DNA from: Pomphorhynchus laevis
Lineage: Eukaryota; Acanthocephala; Palaeacanthocephala; Echinorhynchida; Pomphorhynchidae
NCBI GenBank assembly: GCA_012934845.2
Contig: WNNJ02003657.1
Location: forward strand, 62,001-126,000
DNA length: 64,000 nucleotides
Direction: 5' to 3'
Notes under the pieces: generated by a model
Database searches by the model: none
Told to the model about the DNA's origin: nothing
The model's input: only the letters and a program-made list of their open reading frames with translations
Part shown: positions 10,545 through 22,784 of the stretch, one piece after another
How the letters are laid out: every line of letters begins with the position of its first letter
Position numbering within the stretch: the stretch's first letter is position 1
Position numbers and translations under genes: made by a program

Positions 10545-13500
10545 TACAAATTTATTTAATGTGGCAAATGCGTACAAGCTGTACGCTTACAAGTCCACAA
10601 ACAAAAATGAAAAAGTCAAGCAGATAAATTGTTAAAATGAGATCGGATTTGTCGTTTGAAGCACTGCAGGGAAGTTGATTGGCGTATTTGAATGGGCAGC
10701 TGATTCTACGATAGAGGAGCAGCCACAAGGAAATAGCGGAGTCCAAAGGAGGTAGAGTAGTTTGGGACATGTAAAAGAAGGGAATTACAGGAACGCAAGG
10801 AACATTAAACAGGACGAGAATTATCAAGAAAAGGAAGGTTGAGAAATGAAGGGGTATGAAAAGTTACAAGGCGGAAAGCAACGATAAGAAGACGAATTTG
10901 AACACGACAATAAATTGTAGGCTAATCGAGAGAAGCAAGATGGTAGGATGTATGATAAAACGACGAAGACGGAGGAGAATTCGGACAGCTGCGTTGACGA
11001 TGCGTTGTAGGGGAAGAAGAGTGGATTTAGGTGAGTTGGAAAATAGACTAAGACAATAATCGAGTCTAGAAAAAAAAGCAGAAATGATATGAGAGTCATA
11101 CAAGAAGGGAAATCGATCAATCTACGAACTTGATGGAGGTTGCGGAGTATCAAGGTAGATGAGCGTACTTTATCTCTAACGAAAGGTTTAAGTGAAAGTC
11201 GGTTGTCAAAATGGAAGCCTAGGAAAACGAGATTATCAACGATAGGAAGAATTGTAGAATTTAATGATACGGAGGGAGGTTCGAAGCCGAGGCGTCGAGG
11301 TAGGATCCACATAATTTTGGATTTATCAGGATTCAGAGAAAGGCGAAGGGAAGAAAGATGATTGGAAATTGAGACAAGACAGTCCGAAGCGGAAACACTA
11401 AGATCGTGAATACGATAAACAGGTGCATGAGCATAGATGAGAATGTCATCAGCATATTGCATAACATGGAAGTTAAATTTATGAGAAATCGAAGACAAAT
11501 CACCAAGAAGAAGAGAGAAAAGTATAGGGCCTAATACGGAGCCTTGTGGAACACCGGACGGAATGGACGAAGGATGGGAGAGAGAAGAGTTAGAATATAC
11601 GCGAAATGTACGGTTTGATAGATATGAAGAAAACCATGATACAGTGGGTAAATAGAAGCCATAATCATGACGAAGGCGATGGAGAAGAATCGAGTGATCG
11701 ACGATGTCAAAAGCAGACGATAGATCAAGAGAAACTATGACACTACATAATTTATGATCGCGCGATATGAGTAAGTCGTTATAAACTTTAAGACATGCAA
11801 TTTCGGTAGAGTAATTAGAGCAAAAAGCGGCTTGGAAGGGAGGAAATAAGTTAGAGGAATAGAGATATGTATTAACTTGCTTAAGAACTAGACGCTCAAG
11901 GAGTTTAGAGAGGGTTGGGAGAAGTGAAATAGGACGGTACGAATATGGTAGTGAAGAGTCGAGAGATTGCTTTTTGATGAGAGGACGAACAGTGGCGCAT
12001 TTCCAGATGGAAGGAAATGTACGGCTACGGATGGACGAGTTGAACAATGTGGTTAGGAAGGGTAAGATAAAGGAGCAGATATTTTTAAGCAAGTGAGTGG
12101 GAATTGGGTCAGAAGGAGAGGTTATATTAGGTAATGACAGCAGAACCGAAGAAACTTCATCAGACGAAACGGGAAGAAGGTATAATAGTTCTGGGAGGGA
12201 AGTATTTAAAGATAAGAGTGGGTACAAGGGGGCTATGGGTAGTAGGGAAAGTAAATTAGATAGCTTAGTTTGTAGATAAGAAGAAAATTCATCAGGGTTT
12301 ATATTACAACGAGTAGATGATCGTGAAATAATTGAGTTTAAGATTTTTCAATGAGATTTAGAGTTGGAAGATGACTCGAGTTGATTTCGCTAAAAGATAG
12401 TACATTTAGTACGCATAAGAATAATATGTGAACGGCGTTTAGAAAAGTAGGAATCACGAAGATTTGGAGTGAGTGAGTTGGGTGAACGTTTAAGAAAGCG
12501 TTTATACATACGAAAAGAGTGACGGAGTCGACGCTTAGAAAGACTACAGTCAGAATCGAACCAGGGAGCATGGCGCAAGCGCTGGGAACGTCGAAGTCGA
12601 CTAGGCAGAAGGTTATTGAGGATCGACGTAAGTTCAGAATCAAACAGAATGCAGAGATCATCGGGAGAGAGATAGTTAAGAGGAAGTGAAAAGAGTGAAG
12701 AATTGAGTAAGGCTGTGCAGAGAACAGGGATATCGAGAAGCTTCCAGGGTCGACTTGGTGTAGATAAAGGTAAAGGCAGAGAAGGAGGATGGGGACGAGT
12801 AAGATTAAGAGTGACAAGGAAATAATCGGACAAACCAGGATCAGTAATTGACGAGGAGTTATAGTCATTGAAGCAGTTAGGAACAGCAATGATGTCGAGA
12901 GCACCGCTGAGAATATGAGTTGGGCTTGTTGAAAGTAATTTAAAGTTAAAATCAGAAAATAGATAAGTCCAAGTGATAGAGTCAGAATCAGCTGGGCGAT
13001 CAATACGAATGTTAAAGTCACCGAGAACAAAAGGAGTATAAGACAATGAACAGTGAGACATAAGATCTGCAAGGTCGTTAAAGAAGATACGTGATGGGGC
13101 AACTGAACTTGGACGGTATACAATCACAAGTTCCAGAGGGAAAGGCGTTGATAATCTGCATATGAGTAATTCGAACGAAGTGTAACGGATGTTAACGTTG
13201 ATTTTACGTAAAGACATTGGGTGACGAGCAATGGCAACAATACCGCCATGGTTAGACGCAGTAGATGTATGAGATGTAATTTGACGAGCTGATTCAACTA
13301 GAGAACAACCAGAGCGACATATACGACGAATAGCAAGATCGTCGGAGTCATAGTGCCAGGATTCGGTAATTCAGAGAATATCGATAGATAATTGATCGAA
13401 GATATCGAGAAGCATATCAGCTTTATGAAGAATGGAGCGAGTATTGAATATACTAAGACGAAAAGTATGCTTAGGAGCGAGATCGACTAGCGAAGAAGAC

Positions 13501-14870
13501 AAGGGGGATAGATGGGACGCCATCGAATTTTTGGCCTTGTGTGAAGAACGTGAAAATTTCCGTTGATTTTACGTATAGATAAGGATGACTCACCATTTGT
13601 TTCACGTCGATGTTTTTCAATGCGGGCTAAATTGAGCTGGGCAATATCAGAAGGTGAGCGGTCTGTAAAGATACGGCAAGTAGATGAAGTGGTAAGATGT
13701 TTAAAACGTTGAGAGAGTACCGAAGAGGCATGTGAACTATGTCGGAAAACGATTTTTAAGAGTGGATGACTGAGATGATTGGATTTAGTGGATTTGTTTA
13801 AACGAATAAAGGATACAGGATCGATATTATTGAAGAGTGATGGGTTATCATCAGGAAGAATGGTTGCTAGGATAGACCTGAAAGCAGATACATCATCATC
13901 GAGGCTAGATTGTGGAGAACCAGATTCGGAAATCTTTAAGTTTGATATGATTATACAGCGATCGCGCGAAGGAAAACGATTTCGTGGAAGTGGTGGACGG
14001 ACAGAGCTGGTAGGAGTCGAGGTAGATGATCAGATAGAAGTGGAAATGACAGGGGTGCTTGATAAAGAATTAATATTGGTTGGAGCAAGTGTGACAGGAG
14101 CGGGATGTTGAATCGGTTGATCAGAGATGTGACTGGATATGATTTTAAATAAAGGATGTAAATTATTTGGAAGTGTTACGTGGGAGGTAGAGTAAAGAGA
14201 ATTAAAATAGGTTGGGACATGAGTGACAGGAATGGAGTGTTGAATCAGTTGATCGGAAATGTTACTGGAAATGATTTTGATGGAAGGGTGTAAATTATTG
14301 AGAGGTGATACAGGGGAGGTCGAGTAAGGAGTACGTGAGGAGAATAAAGAAGTTTGAGATTTATTTAGATTGGGGGAGGAATAGGAAAGAGGAGGTACGA
14401 GATGAAAAGCTTTACCGTTAGCATTGTTAGAATGAGAAAGATTAATGGAAGTTTGGTACGTAGTTGAACGAGGAGTGTGTGAGAGAGTAGGTTCAATAAT
14501 GGGATTATATGATGCGAAGTCAGGTGTTGATGCGAGGGAAACATCTAAAACAGCATTGGTCTGAGTGGTCGTGTGTGATACAGGAGTAGATGAGCAGGAT
14601 AACTGTAGTAGTCGTACTGATGTACAAAAACCCCAAGTGAAATGTTCACGTTTATACACCGAGTGGTCGGATATTTTAACACGAACAAGTGTCCATACAT
14701 CACAATCTTTGAAATCGCATCCAACTTCAAAGCTGGTATAACCATCATTGCATTCCGATGTGGAAGATTCTTGATCAGGAACAGGGATCTGAGATCGCGC
14801 TTTTTTAGGCATGACCTTTTATCGATAGATTGAGCTCAATCAGCGAGCGTAGCGAGCTGAACTGACAGGA
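10545..14870 (-). mobile_element. Near full-length CR1/L2-group LINE (A1, copy 3), decayed
   Basis: ORF1 starts at 14,812 (MPKKARSQIPVPDQ), with C-x4-C-x-VW ... FTWGFC. The region continues to about 13,560. ORF2 has an endonuclease (ILNTRSIL, CITESWHYDSDD, then YTPFVLGDFNIRID at 13,050-13,020 and DPGLSDYFLVTL, where the usual SDH is SDY). A 467-codon RT frame spans 12,227-10,824, with LDLSSAFDIVDHSILL, GVPQGSVLGPILFSLLLGDL and MQYADDILIYAHA. The 3' end at 10,560-10,586 has the family hairpin with changed but still paired bases, followed by an AATAT-type tail. Several frame changes break ORF1 and ORF2, so it is not active. Confidence 0.9.
10570..10586 (-). repeat. A-family LINE 3' hairpin, compensated
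   Basis: GCGTAC, loop AAGCT, GTACGC. Relative to the copy at 3,448 the closing loop pair has changed on both sides (G-C to A-T), which keeps the stem perfect. Confidence 0.75.
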
Positions 14871-14897
14871 ATAATCTGGAATGTATGTATTTTAGAT

Positions 14898-14919
14898 CTC
14901 TAACTTTTTTAAGTTAGAG
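14898..14919. repeat. Perfect 9-bp hairpin beside the A1 5' end
   Basis: CTCTAACTT, loop TTTT, AAGTTAGAG. It is followed at about 14,920-14,960 by a two-copy direct repeat of GGAGATAACGACATATT. Confidence 0.7.
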
Positions 14920-14984
14920 ATTGGAGATAACGACATATTTTATTGGAGATAACGACATATTCCGCAGGTATGAATACTTGTTTC

Positions 14985-15560
14985 TCACTCGTGCCTACTT
15001 TTAAAGAATTGCTATTCAATCTATTTTTGAGATAACTGCTGAAACTTGACGTGTTGCCCATAGAGGAAAATTTCTTGATTCCACAATTTCCGAGATTCGC
15101 TGGAATTGTCTGTCACTAGCCATTGGTGTCGAGCATATATTGAGAGTCCGATCATAAAGCGCTTTAGCGGCCATAATTTTGTAGTTAGTGTGTACATGTG
15201 TATTCCAATTTGTTGGACACCAGGGTATATTAGGATTCCTATATACGTCCATCATGATACTATTATTAATTTTCATTATCAACACGTCTAATAATGATAT
15301 GTAACCGTCAGTACTTTCTCTTCCTACACTCCATTGTATGGCCTAATCTATTTTTTTTAATAATTTGATAATTTCCATTCCAGGATCAACTGACAATATA
15401 CAAAATGCATCATCCACGTATCTTATTCATTTGGTTAAGTTTGAGATAAAAGTATATACGTCTACCTCCCAATGTGTCATATAGATGTCTGACAGTGTGG
15501 GTCCCAATGGAGAGCCCATGGCTACTACGTTACTATGTTCCTATGGAAGTCCATTTTAAT
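14985..15560 (-). pseudogene. Penelope-like element RT fragment (copy B, RT part)
   Basis: The minus-strand reading gives MGSPLGPTLSDIYMTHWE, then IRYVDDAFCIL, then LLDVLI and VYRNP, ending with an AL-x(n)-LNICSTP segment. This order (MGSPL, YVDD, FLDV-like, SVYRKP-like, RA-x-ICS) is diagnostic of Penelope-like RTs. The frame is interrupted upstream of the YVDD box. The GIY-YIG part that should follow on this strand is absent; a GIY-YIG part lies on the opposite strand to the right. Confidence 0.8.
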
Positions 15561-15639
15561 AAGTGTTTAAAACACCATCTTAATAAGTGTTTCCAATCAG
15601 TTGTTGAAAATTTAGGATTATCACACTCCAGATGCTCGT

Positions 15640-15816
15640 TGTTTTGCTGGAATGCTTGTAGAATTGTCAAGCCAAATATCTTAGGCAAACAAAACAAGGC
15701 TTATAACAATAATAAGGCAACATAAAAAAGTGTGATACTTCATCAGCCTTAGTCACTGGCTGAATCATAACCACAAGAAGAGACTTGTATGTATCTTCTT
15801 TCAGGGCTTCTTTTCC
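15640..15816 (+). pseudogene. Penelope-like GIY-YIG fragment (copy B, left part)
   Basis: The plus strand reads NCQAKYLRQTKQGL, parallel to NCQAKYFGQTKQRL of the copy at 10,110-10,525. It is followed by the same nucleotide sequence around GGCTGAATCATAACCAC. The piece ends where a LINE fragment begins and resumes at 16,365. Confidence 0.7.
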
Positions 15817-16364
15817 CTAAAATCGATTAATGCCTTAGCCTTTTCGCTAATTCTCCAAAATCCATCATCCTACCCCTACAACGAATAATCAACACCGCCG
15901 TTCGAGTGCTCTTTCGCCTCCGTCGCTTCGACCACACATCCACATATTTTGCCCAACTCTCCTGGCCCACCATCCACATCCGCATCAAACTCCGCCTTCT
16001 TCTCATTACTTTTCGTCTCATCGCTGTCGGCTCCCCATCGTTCATCAACCTTCCTTTCTTAGACGATACTCGCCCCACCTCGCTATCGCTTCGTTCCTGT
16101 CATACCCTCTTACTCCACGTTCCTAATTACTCCAACAACTACGGTCTCCGATCCTTCCTTGTCGCCGCCTCACTCGCCTGGAATCAACTCCCTCTCGACG
16201 TCCGCCGCGCTCCCTCCTTTATCACATTCAAACACCTCCTCCGTTCACACCTTCTCGACACCTGATTCACAGTTTTGTTTTGTTGTGGTCATGTAAGCGT
16301 GCGCTGGCACGCATTTGCCACGTTAAAATAAATCCACGTTATAATAATTTGCCACGTTATAATA
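15817..16364 (+). pseudogene. 5'-truncated A2 LINE inserted in the Penelope-like relic
   Basis: The plus-strand frame 15,906-16,265 encodes the ORF2 C-terminus, with FRLRRFDHTSTYFAQLSWPT ... YGLRSFLVAASLAWNQLP, almost identical to the minus-strand copy at 4,514-5,380. The 3' hairpin GCGTGC-GCTG-GCACGC is at 16,297-16,312. The tail repeats the end itself: TTTGCCACGTTATAATAAT occurs at the end of a run of CACGTTA-A/T-AATAA units. Penelope-like sequence flanks both sides, so this is a true insertion. Confidence 0.85.
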
Positions 16365-16520
16365 ATGAAGACAACCCATTCAGACGCCTGATAAGAGAAA
16401 GTATACAAATACATAGTTATTCTAACACGATGGATGGCAATAAAAACAATCGGAAGTCAGTTATCCCTTCTAGCACACTTCAAAATCAGTAGTTTCATCT
16501 ATGTTTTCTTCCGTTTTTAT
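16365..16520 (+). pseudogene. Penelope-like C-terminus (copy B, right part)
   Basis: RLIRESIQIHSYSNTMDGNK is readable in one frame and matches RLIR-x-SIHINSYSNTMDGNK of the copy at 10,110-10,525 (reverse strand). A stop follows TLQNQ. It directly continues the piece interrupted at 15,816. Confidence 0.75.
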
Positions 16521-16529
16521 TGTAAATAC

Positions 16530-16880
16530 ATAATTGTGATGATTCTATATATTATATAATTTTTATAAAATATATAATTTATATATATATTATATATTAT
16601 ATTATATTTATATTTATTTATTTTTCACGACTCTAACATCGTCGTTATATAAGGGCAGGTGCCATCGAACTACAATGCCTCTATTTTATCAATGATTTTG
16701 GAAGCACTCCAATGAAGTTAACAGAACTCCTATGTAATTATAGTGATTTACAACGATATAGTGTTTACAACGATTACAACGATTACTTTAACGATTACTT
16801 CAACGGAAGTATATCTATATTGGAACAATATTTCTATATTGGAAGAAAATCGCATAAATACACCGTAACCATATACAATT
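16530..16880. other. AT-rich spacer and probable 5' end of LINE B
   Basis: An AT-dinucleotide-rich run at 16,545-16,620 is followed by sequence with short direct repeats of AACGATTAC (about 16,750-16,800), just before the ORF1 start of LINE B. Confidence 0.4.
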
Positions 16881-19800
16881 ACAATTATGGGCAGACGTAA
16901 GGGAAACGATATTCCTGAATTCATATCAAGACAAGTAGGATGTGATGGTGATGGCTGCAATGTCTGGACTACAGTAAATGTACCACATAAAGATGCTGAT
17001 ACATTGAGTAGAAGAAAATTCATATGTGGTTTTTGTACTGCATCAATCGTATTTTGTAGTTCATTGAAATCAGCAAAGGACAATGCTTATTTGTAACTTA
17101 AAAACACCCAGGTTTCAAGAACAAATTATTGACAAAGAATCTAGCATATGCCAGAGCAAAATCACTACGCCGATGTCGTTACACGTCAATTCAAATAAGG
17201 AACCAGACGTAATAGATGCTTCAAGTTCGACTCGCATTTGGACACGAGGACATAAACATTCACGGACGGTGTATAAACAAAGAAGAAATATCAATGACAG
17301 CATTGTGATGGCAAATGACAAGGATAAAGTTACACCTGAGAATATTCCTAAATGGCCATCACCTTTATCTGACATATTCGCGGAACAGTCCTAAGAACCA
17401 CAATATATTGATTTCTACTCCTGTTCGACCAAAGAATGTATTGAAGCAGCCTTTAAGTAGAACGCAGACAAGAGACGATGATAGAGTGTGCAATGATGTG
17501 GCAGTCGGAAATGAAAATGAACTGAAATCCAAGGATTTGACAGATAAGACATTTGTTGAAATTATCAATATTAGGAATCGTGCTGGAAACAGAAATAATT
17601 GCGTAATTTTTGTTAACATCACTGAATCTTCTGCAGACAACGTTCAGACCCGTGTGGATGATGACGTAGTTTCTATTCGTAAGGTCTTTTCGGATATATT
17701 CGTTCAGGGTGAAGAGGATATTGCGCGTAGTCTCAATGTCAAAAGCTTATTTTGTCTTGGTAAAAAAAGCACAACATAAACCACGATTACTTAAAGTAGT
17801 ATTTGATTCTGCAGATAATACAAGAGCAGTTTTAGCTAGAGGTTATCGCTTGAAAGTTAAGACGACAAAAATTTTTAAAGATCTCTCGGCTGAGGAAAGG
17901 TTGTTGCTTAATAATGCTCGTGCTAATCTAGCATTTAGAAGATCGAATGGAGAGACTGATCTAATGATAAGAAATTTTCGAGTAGTTCGTCGGCGACCAT
18001 TCGTGCGTTGGTGAGTTTGGAGAGTTTTTCGATGGATTCCATTTTACAATTAGGAAATCTAGCGCGCATTGATATCACATCCAACATTACTACTCAATTA
18101 CCCTCTGCTTCTGGTATTAGTGTCGCCTTTACTAATTTAAGGAGTATTTTACCAAAATTTGATGAACTTAAGGCATGGGTCATCTTAAATAAACCAGCGA
18201 TCCTGGCTCTCACTGAAACATGGCTGCATCGTGATATCCCCGATGGTTTAATTGCTATTATGGGATATAATTTGGTGAGAGCTGATAGAGAGTCTCGGAA
18301 GGGTAGAGGTGTTGCGCTATATATTACGACATCCTTAAACATTACTTCCACTCGTAATTTTAAAAATGAACTGGGCACGTGTGAGTTTCTCTCAGTCATT
18401 GTTTCACACTTCGGAGGTCCCTTAGGTATTGCCGTGTGCTACAGGTCGCCGCAATCATCCGTATTGAGTCATGAATTCTCTACACTAATCAGTCACTGTT
18501 CTGAGCTTGAAGAATATCTACTAGTTGGCAAATTTAATATACCTTCAGCTGGTCACATCAGAAAAATTATGTTTTGGATAGTAGTTCTTCCAAGTCAGAT
18601 GTGGATTTGTGGAATTTTCTTACAAATGATCTCATGTTAGAGCAACATGTGCAGTCGCCCACCAGATTCGCGCAAAACCAGGAATCTTGTCTAGATTTGG
18701 TATTTTCCAAATTAATTACAAGTGTGGGTAATATGAGCTATCAGAGTCCTATTGGATTGAGCGATCATTGCATGATCTTATTCAATTATTTTTCTAGGTG
18801 TATGATTCCAAAACTGGAAAATTTGAGTGTCGAAAAGATCTTGCCAACAAATTGATGAAGACTCATTACGAGAGGCGGCACTAAGAACATCATTCAACTG
18901 TGCTAGTGAAGACATTGAGGTAAGGTGGCATGTTATTGAATTAGGTTTAGTAGCTCTTGCAGATAAGTTTGCACCACTTCGTAGAGTACCAAAAAGTAAA
19001 GCTAAATACCCTCCTTGGTTTGACACTGAATTGCGATATGCTCTCAAACATAGGAATCGTCTATTTGAACTAAGCCGTCATCAGAATAATTTTAAAAAGC
19101 GGTATACAATGTTCCGAAATTTCGTCAATCGCCTTAAGATTACAAAAAGGCAAAGTTTTGAAGATCAATTAGCTTTACAAATTGATACAGAACCAAAAAA
19201 AATTGGGCTTATGTGAAAGGATCCAGAGCTCTGCTACGAGCTATTTCATCTTTAAGAGACGGTAACACTCGAGTGACATTGCCAGACAGCATGGCAGAAT
19301 TGTTTACATCCGCTTTTGAGCTGACACCAGATCCTTTCTCTAGCATATGTGGAGATGCAGCATCACAACAGGTAGAAATTGGTTCTCCAGTTTTAACGAT
19401 AACAGCACATGAGGTTTTTGTTGAATTGGCTAGGTTATCTAGATCATCAGCGGCAGGCCCCGATGATATTCACTCCCAACTTCTTAAGTTACTTGCTCCC
19501 GTTCTGGCTGAGCCATTAGCCTCCATATTTGAGCTGAGCTTGCGCATTTCGAAGTTACCTGCTGCCTGGAAAAAAGCGATTGTAGTACCAATTTATAAAA
19601 ATGGTGAAAAAGATGATCCGAATAACTATAGGGCAATAAGTCTAACTAGTGTTGTATGCAAAGTGATTGAGCGCATACTAAACAGACGCATATATGATCA
19701 TTAGAGTTCGCTAAGGATTCTCAATAATGCACAGCATGGATTTCGCCCTCGGCGTTCATGTCTTACAAACTTATTACATGCTCGTGAAGATTGGGTTGGA

Positions 19801-21035
19801 CATGTTGCTAACGGGTACTGTATCGACGTAATATTTCTTGACTTTAGTCGGGCTTTTGATAGGGTGCCCCACAAAATGCTAATTTCCACCCTCGTCTTAT
19901 AAAGTCAATCGCTCCATTATAAGCTGGATTCAAGATTTTCTTAAAGATAGATCCTTTGCTGTTCGTGTAGGTCAATGCCTATCGTCTTATCGTCCTATCA
20001 CCTCAGGAGTACCACAGGGATCAGTCTTAGGACCCTTGTTGTTTAACATATTTATAAATCAGCTACTAGATTTAATTGAGGATTGTAGTGTTTTAGCTTT
20101 TGCCGACGATGTAAAGGTATGGAAATTGATTAAAACCAACAAGGATCGAAATGACTTTCAAAATATCCTAAACATTGTTTATCGATGGTCTTTAAACACT
20201 GGAATTTCATTGAATATTAAAAAGTGTGCACATATGAGATTAGGTCATAGCAATGTGAGTTAAGAATATTTTATTGGCGATGAGTTTGTTGTTTCCACGC
20301 AGTCCATTCTGGATCTTGGTATAATTGTTCAAAACAATCTGAAAACACGTGCTAACACTGATAGGATTTGTAACGCAGCAAGAAGAATGACCTATATTCT
20401 CAAAAATTGCTTTAAAGATTTATCTCCCGTTTGTGTTGTGCGTTTATATAATGCTCTTATAAGACCGATATTAGAATATGTGTCGCCAGTAGTCTTTCCG
20501 TGTACGCGTACAGAACTTGATCAATTAGAGCGCATACTTCGACGGTTTACGAAATTATGTCCTCAGGTACGATATTTTCCCTATGAGGCACGAATAAAAA
20601 GTTTGAATATGCCGACAGTGCGTGAAAGATTCCTTCTTTTCGACCTTCTAGCTATGTATCGACTAGTTAATAAAGATGAAAATTTTCCAGCAAATAGAGT
20701 TGAACTCAATGAACGGGATGGACGTAGAGGGCACTCGAAAGTACTAGTAGTACATGAGCACGGAAAATACCCTCGTCATTTCCGACTGTCTCATCAAGCG
20801 GTAAATATTTGGAATCGTCTTCCAGTTGATGTCGTTGCGGTGCATACAATCAATGAATTTAAATCCAATATAAAGAACTGGATTCGAAATGAGAACGAAA
20901 TGGTGGTTGCTGCAGTACCCATGGTTCTGATATATACACTGAATGATGTTTTTTGATTTTTTTCTTGTATTTATTTGTTTTTTATGTGAGCCGTCAAAAC
21001 AGCCTTATGGCTATGACCTGGAGTAATAATATAAT
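16880..21035 (+). mobile_element. Near full-length CR1-like LINE (family B), decayed
   Basis: ORF1 starts at 16,887 (MGRRKGND), with C-x4-C-x-VW ... FICGFC, and ends near 18,014 in NGETDLMIRNFRVVRRRPF, a C-terminal block shared with the A families. ORF2 starts near 18,029. Its endonuclease has TNLRSILPKFDELK and LTETWLHRD. Its RT (19,213-20,263) has SAAGPDDIHSQLLKLLAP, FLDFSRAFDRVPHKML, SGVPQGSVLGPLLFNIFINQ and FADDVKVWK. A C-terminal domain runs to 20,956. About eight frame changes or stops break the two ORFs. The 3' end has an AGCC-TTAT-GGCT hairpin at about 21,001-21,012 and an AATAATAT-type tail. Confidence 0.9.
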
Positions 21036-21590
21036 AATATAATGTAATTTACATATTCAATTTCTTAGTTTTTAAAAACTAGAATATCATAGCGGTTGAA
21101 TCGGTTGATCTCCGATTATCCGATTCAACACTCCACTTCTGTCACACATGCTCCAAACTCTCTTAATTCTTCACTTAGCGCCCCAGTCATTCCCACGTTT
21201 ACTGTTCTTCTGCCTCTACTCCTACAGGGCCTTCCACGAAATCGTTTTCCTTCGCGCGATCGCTGTATAATTATATCAAACTTAAAGCTTTCCTAATCTG
21301 GTTCTCCACAATCTCGCCTCGATGATGATGTATCTGCTTTCAGGTCTATCCTAGCAACCATTCTTCCTGATGATAACCCATCACTCTTCAATAATATCGT
21401 TCCTGTATCCTTTATTCGTTTAAACAAATCCACTAAATCCAATCATTTCAGTCCTCCTCTCTTAAAAATCGTTTTACGACATAGTTTACATGCCTCTTCG
21501 GTACTCTCCCAACGTTTTAAACTTCTTACCACTTCATCTACTTGCCGTATCTTTCCTGACCGCTCCCCTTCTGATATTGCTCACGGGTGC
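21036..21590 (+). pseudogene. ORF1 fragment of A1 LINE, plus strand
   Basis: The nucleotide sequence is the reverse-complement counterpart of 13,560-14,110 (A1 ORF1), including a RDRCIIISN segment at 21,260-21,290. It is internal only, without ends, and sits directly behind the B LINE tail. Confidence 0.75.
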
Positions 21591-22060
21591 AGATTTCAAT
21601 CAATCGTCTTCTATATGCTGTGCTGCGTGTGTATCCCCAAAATTCAAAAGAATATATTAGTTCAGATAGGGTACTTCATAGAGCTACCAAGCTAGCACCG
21701 CAACTGAAATTTTTGTCGTACCCTGATCGATTAAAAGCACTTAGACTTGAGACTGTCACGTGGACCCGTCGGTACATCGATATGAGTATGGCCTGGCAAA
21801 TTCTTAATGATTTGGATCATCCACTTCGAGATTGCCTTCATTTGCACTCATCCAATATCCTTCGAGTCCATGGTTTAACCATGCGACGTGAAAGGATACG
21901 AAAATCACGAGCTGTCCAATTTGATCGACTTAATTCAAGTCGCAAAATCAGGTCCGTCTCTTATGGGTGCTTCAGTTATACCCATATGCAGCTGAATTTT
22001 TTATTAATGAATTTTGCTAGTTATGACGAAAGCTGTTGTACGAAGCGATGACTGGTCGTA
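21590..22060 (+). pseudogene. LINE ORF2 C-terminal fragment (B-like)
   Basis: The frame 21,587-22,051 includes LHRATKLAPQLKFLSYPDRL and a following helix-rich stretch ending in an RVHGLTMRRER segment. This is the typical C-terminal region of CR1-like ORF2 proteins (R-R-ATK-L ... R-L-x-L). It is diverged from the copy at 16,880-21,035. Confidence 0.65.
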
Positions 22061-22196
22061 CAGAACGAACAGATTTATGTACTTTAGGAAGGAAATACAT
22101 GAATGAAGGTTTAGCATTTCTAGATCTGATGAGTCTATAATCCGAAAGAGGTATTTTTCGGCTTTGTATAAGTTTAGCATATACTTGTTAAATTTT

Positions 22197-22229
22197 CTTT
22201 CCATTGAATTAGTTGGATTCAATGGAAAG
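22197..22229. repeat. Perfect 12-bp hairpin
   Basis: CTTTCCATTGAA, nine-base loop, TTCAATGGAAAG. Confidence 0.9.
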
Positions 22230-22317
22230 TAGGATTCGTGCCGTAGTGCTGTCGAAATATTGGATTTTTGTAATCAAATATATATTCCAGTTTCCTCGCC
22301 TTCTTTTTTAATAATTT

Positions 22318-22394
22318 ATTTAACGTGGCAAATGCGTGCAAATACACGCTTACATGACCACTAACAAAAAAGAACAGCAAAAGTCACATTAGTA
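22318..22394 (-). pseudogene. Very short A1 LINE tail
   Basis: Only the last roughly 75 bases of the A1 3' end are present, including the hairpin GCGTG/CACGC at 22,334-22,349 and the AAC-GTGGCAAATGC end. This is an extreme 5' truncation. Confidence 0.8.
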
Positions 22395-22575
22395 ATCAAA
22401 AAGTAGTAGCTGGCAGCACTCATTAGTAGGGTGAACTACAATCAGTCGTTTCGGCTGCCTTGTGATATATTAAATAGGCATCTCCGAGAATTTGCTTACG
22501 TGGTAGCATGGGCCTAGCCTCTTTAAACTAACCATGTGCTTTCCGGACCATCCTAATTTTATTCGGCAGGAATTT
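22395..22575 (-). repeat. Hammerhead-core repeat, family F2, copy 1
   Basis: The minus strand carries GGCAGCC-GAAA-CGAC, then CACCCTA-CTAATGA-GTGCTGCC. The CTGATGA box has one change here. The 3' part with the cleavage triplet is missing, because the A1 tail begins at that side. Confidence 0.65.
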
Positions 22576-22740
22576 CACTTTAAACGACTAATGGTAGTTC
22601 ACCCTACTGATGAGTGCTGCCGGCTACCATCAGCTCGTCTAGGAGTGATAAGGAAGTCTGCTCTACTTGTAATCGAACACCGGTTTTTGGCAACATACAA
22701 TTATGAAACTGAAGCTTATTAGCTCCCGATGCACAGTTTA
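22576..22740 (+). repeat. Hammerhead-core repeat, family F2, copy 2
   Basis: The plus strand has ACCCTA-CTGATGA-GTGCTGCC, then CTACCATCAGCTCGTC-TAGG and GTGATA. Stem III is long (TGGTAG/CTACCA and beyond). The GTC triplet is intact at about 22,637-22,639. The GAAA side is rearranged upstream, where another repeat part joins. Confidence 0.65.
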
Positions 22741-22784
22741 AGACATTCAGATATAAAATTATAAAAATGTTTCCTCCAAAGGAT

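Noticed and set aside
22105-22175. Possible hammerhead: CTGATGAG followed 11 bases later by GAAA
   Set aside because: The intervening bases do not form stem II and no stem I or cleavage triplet could be found.
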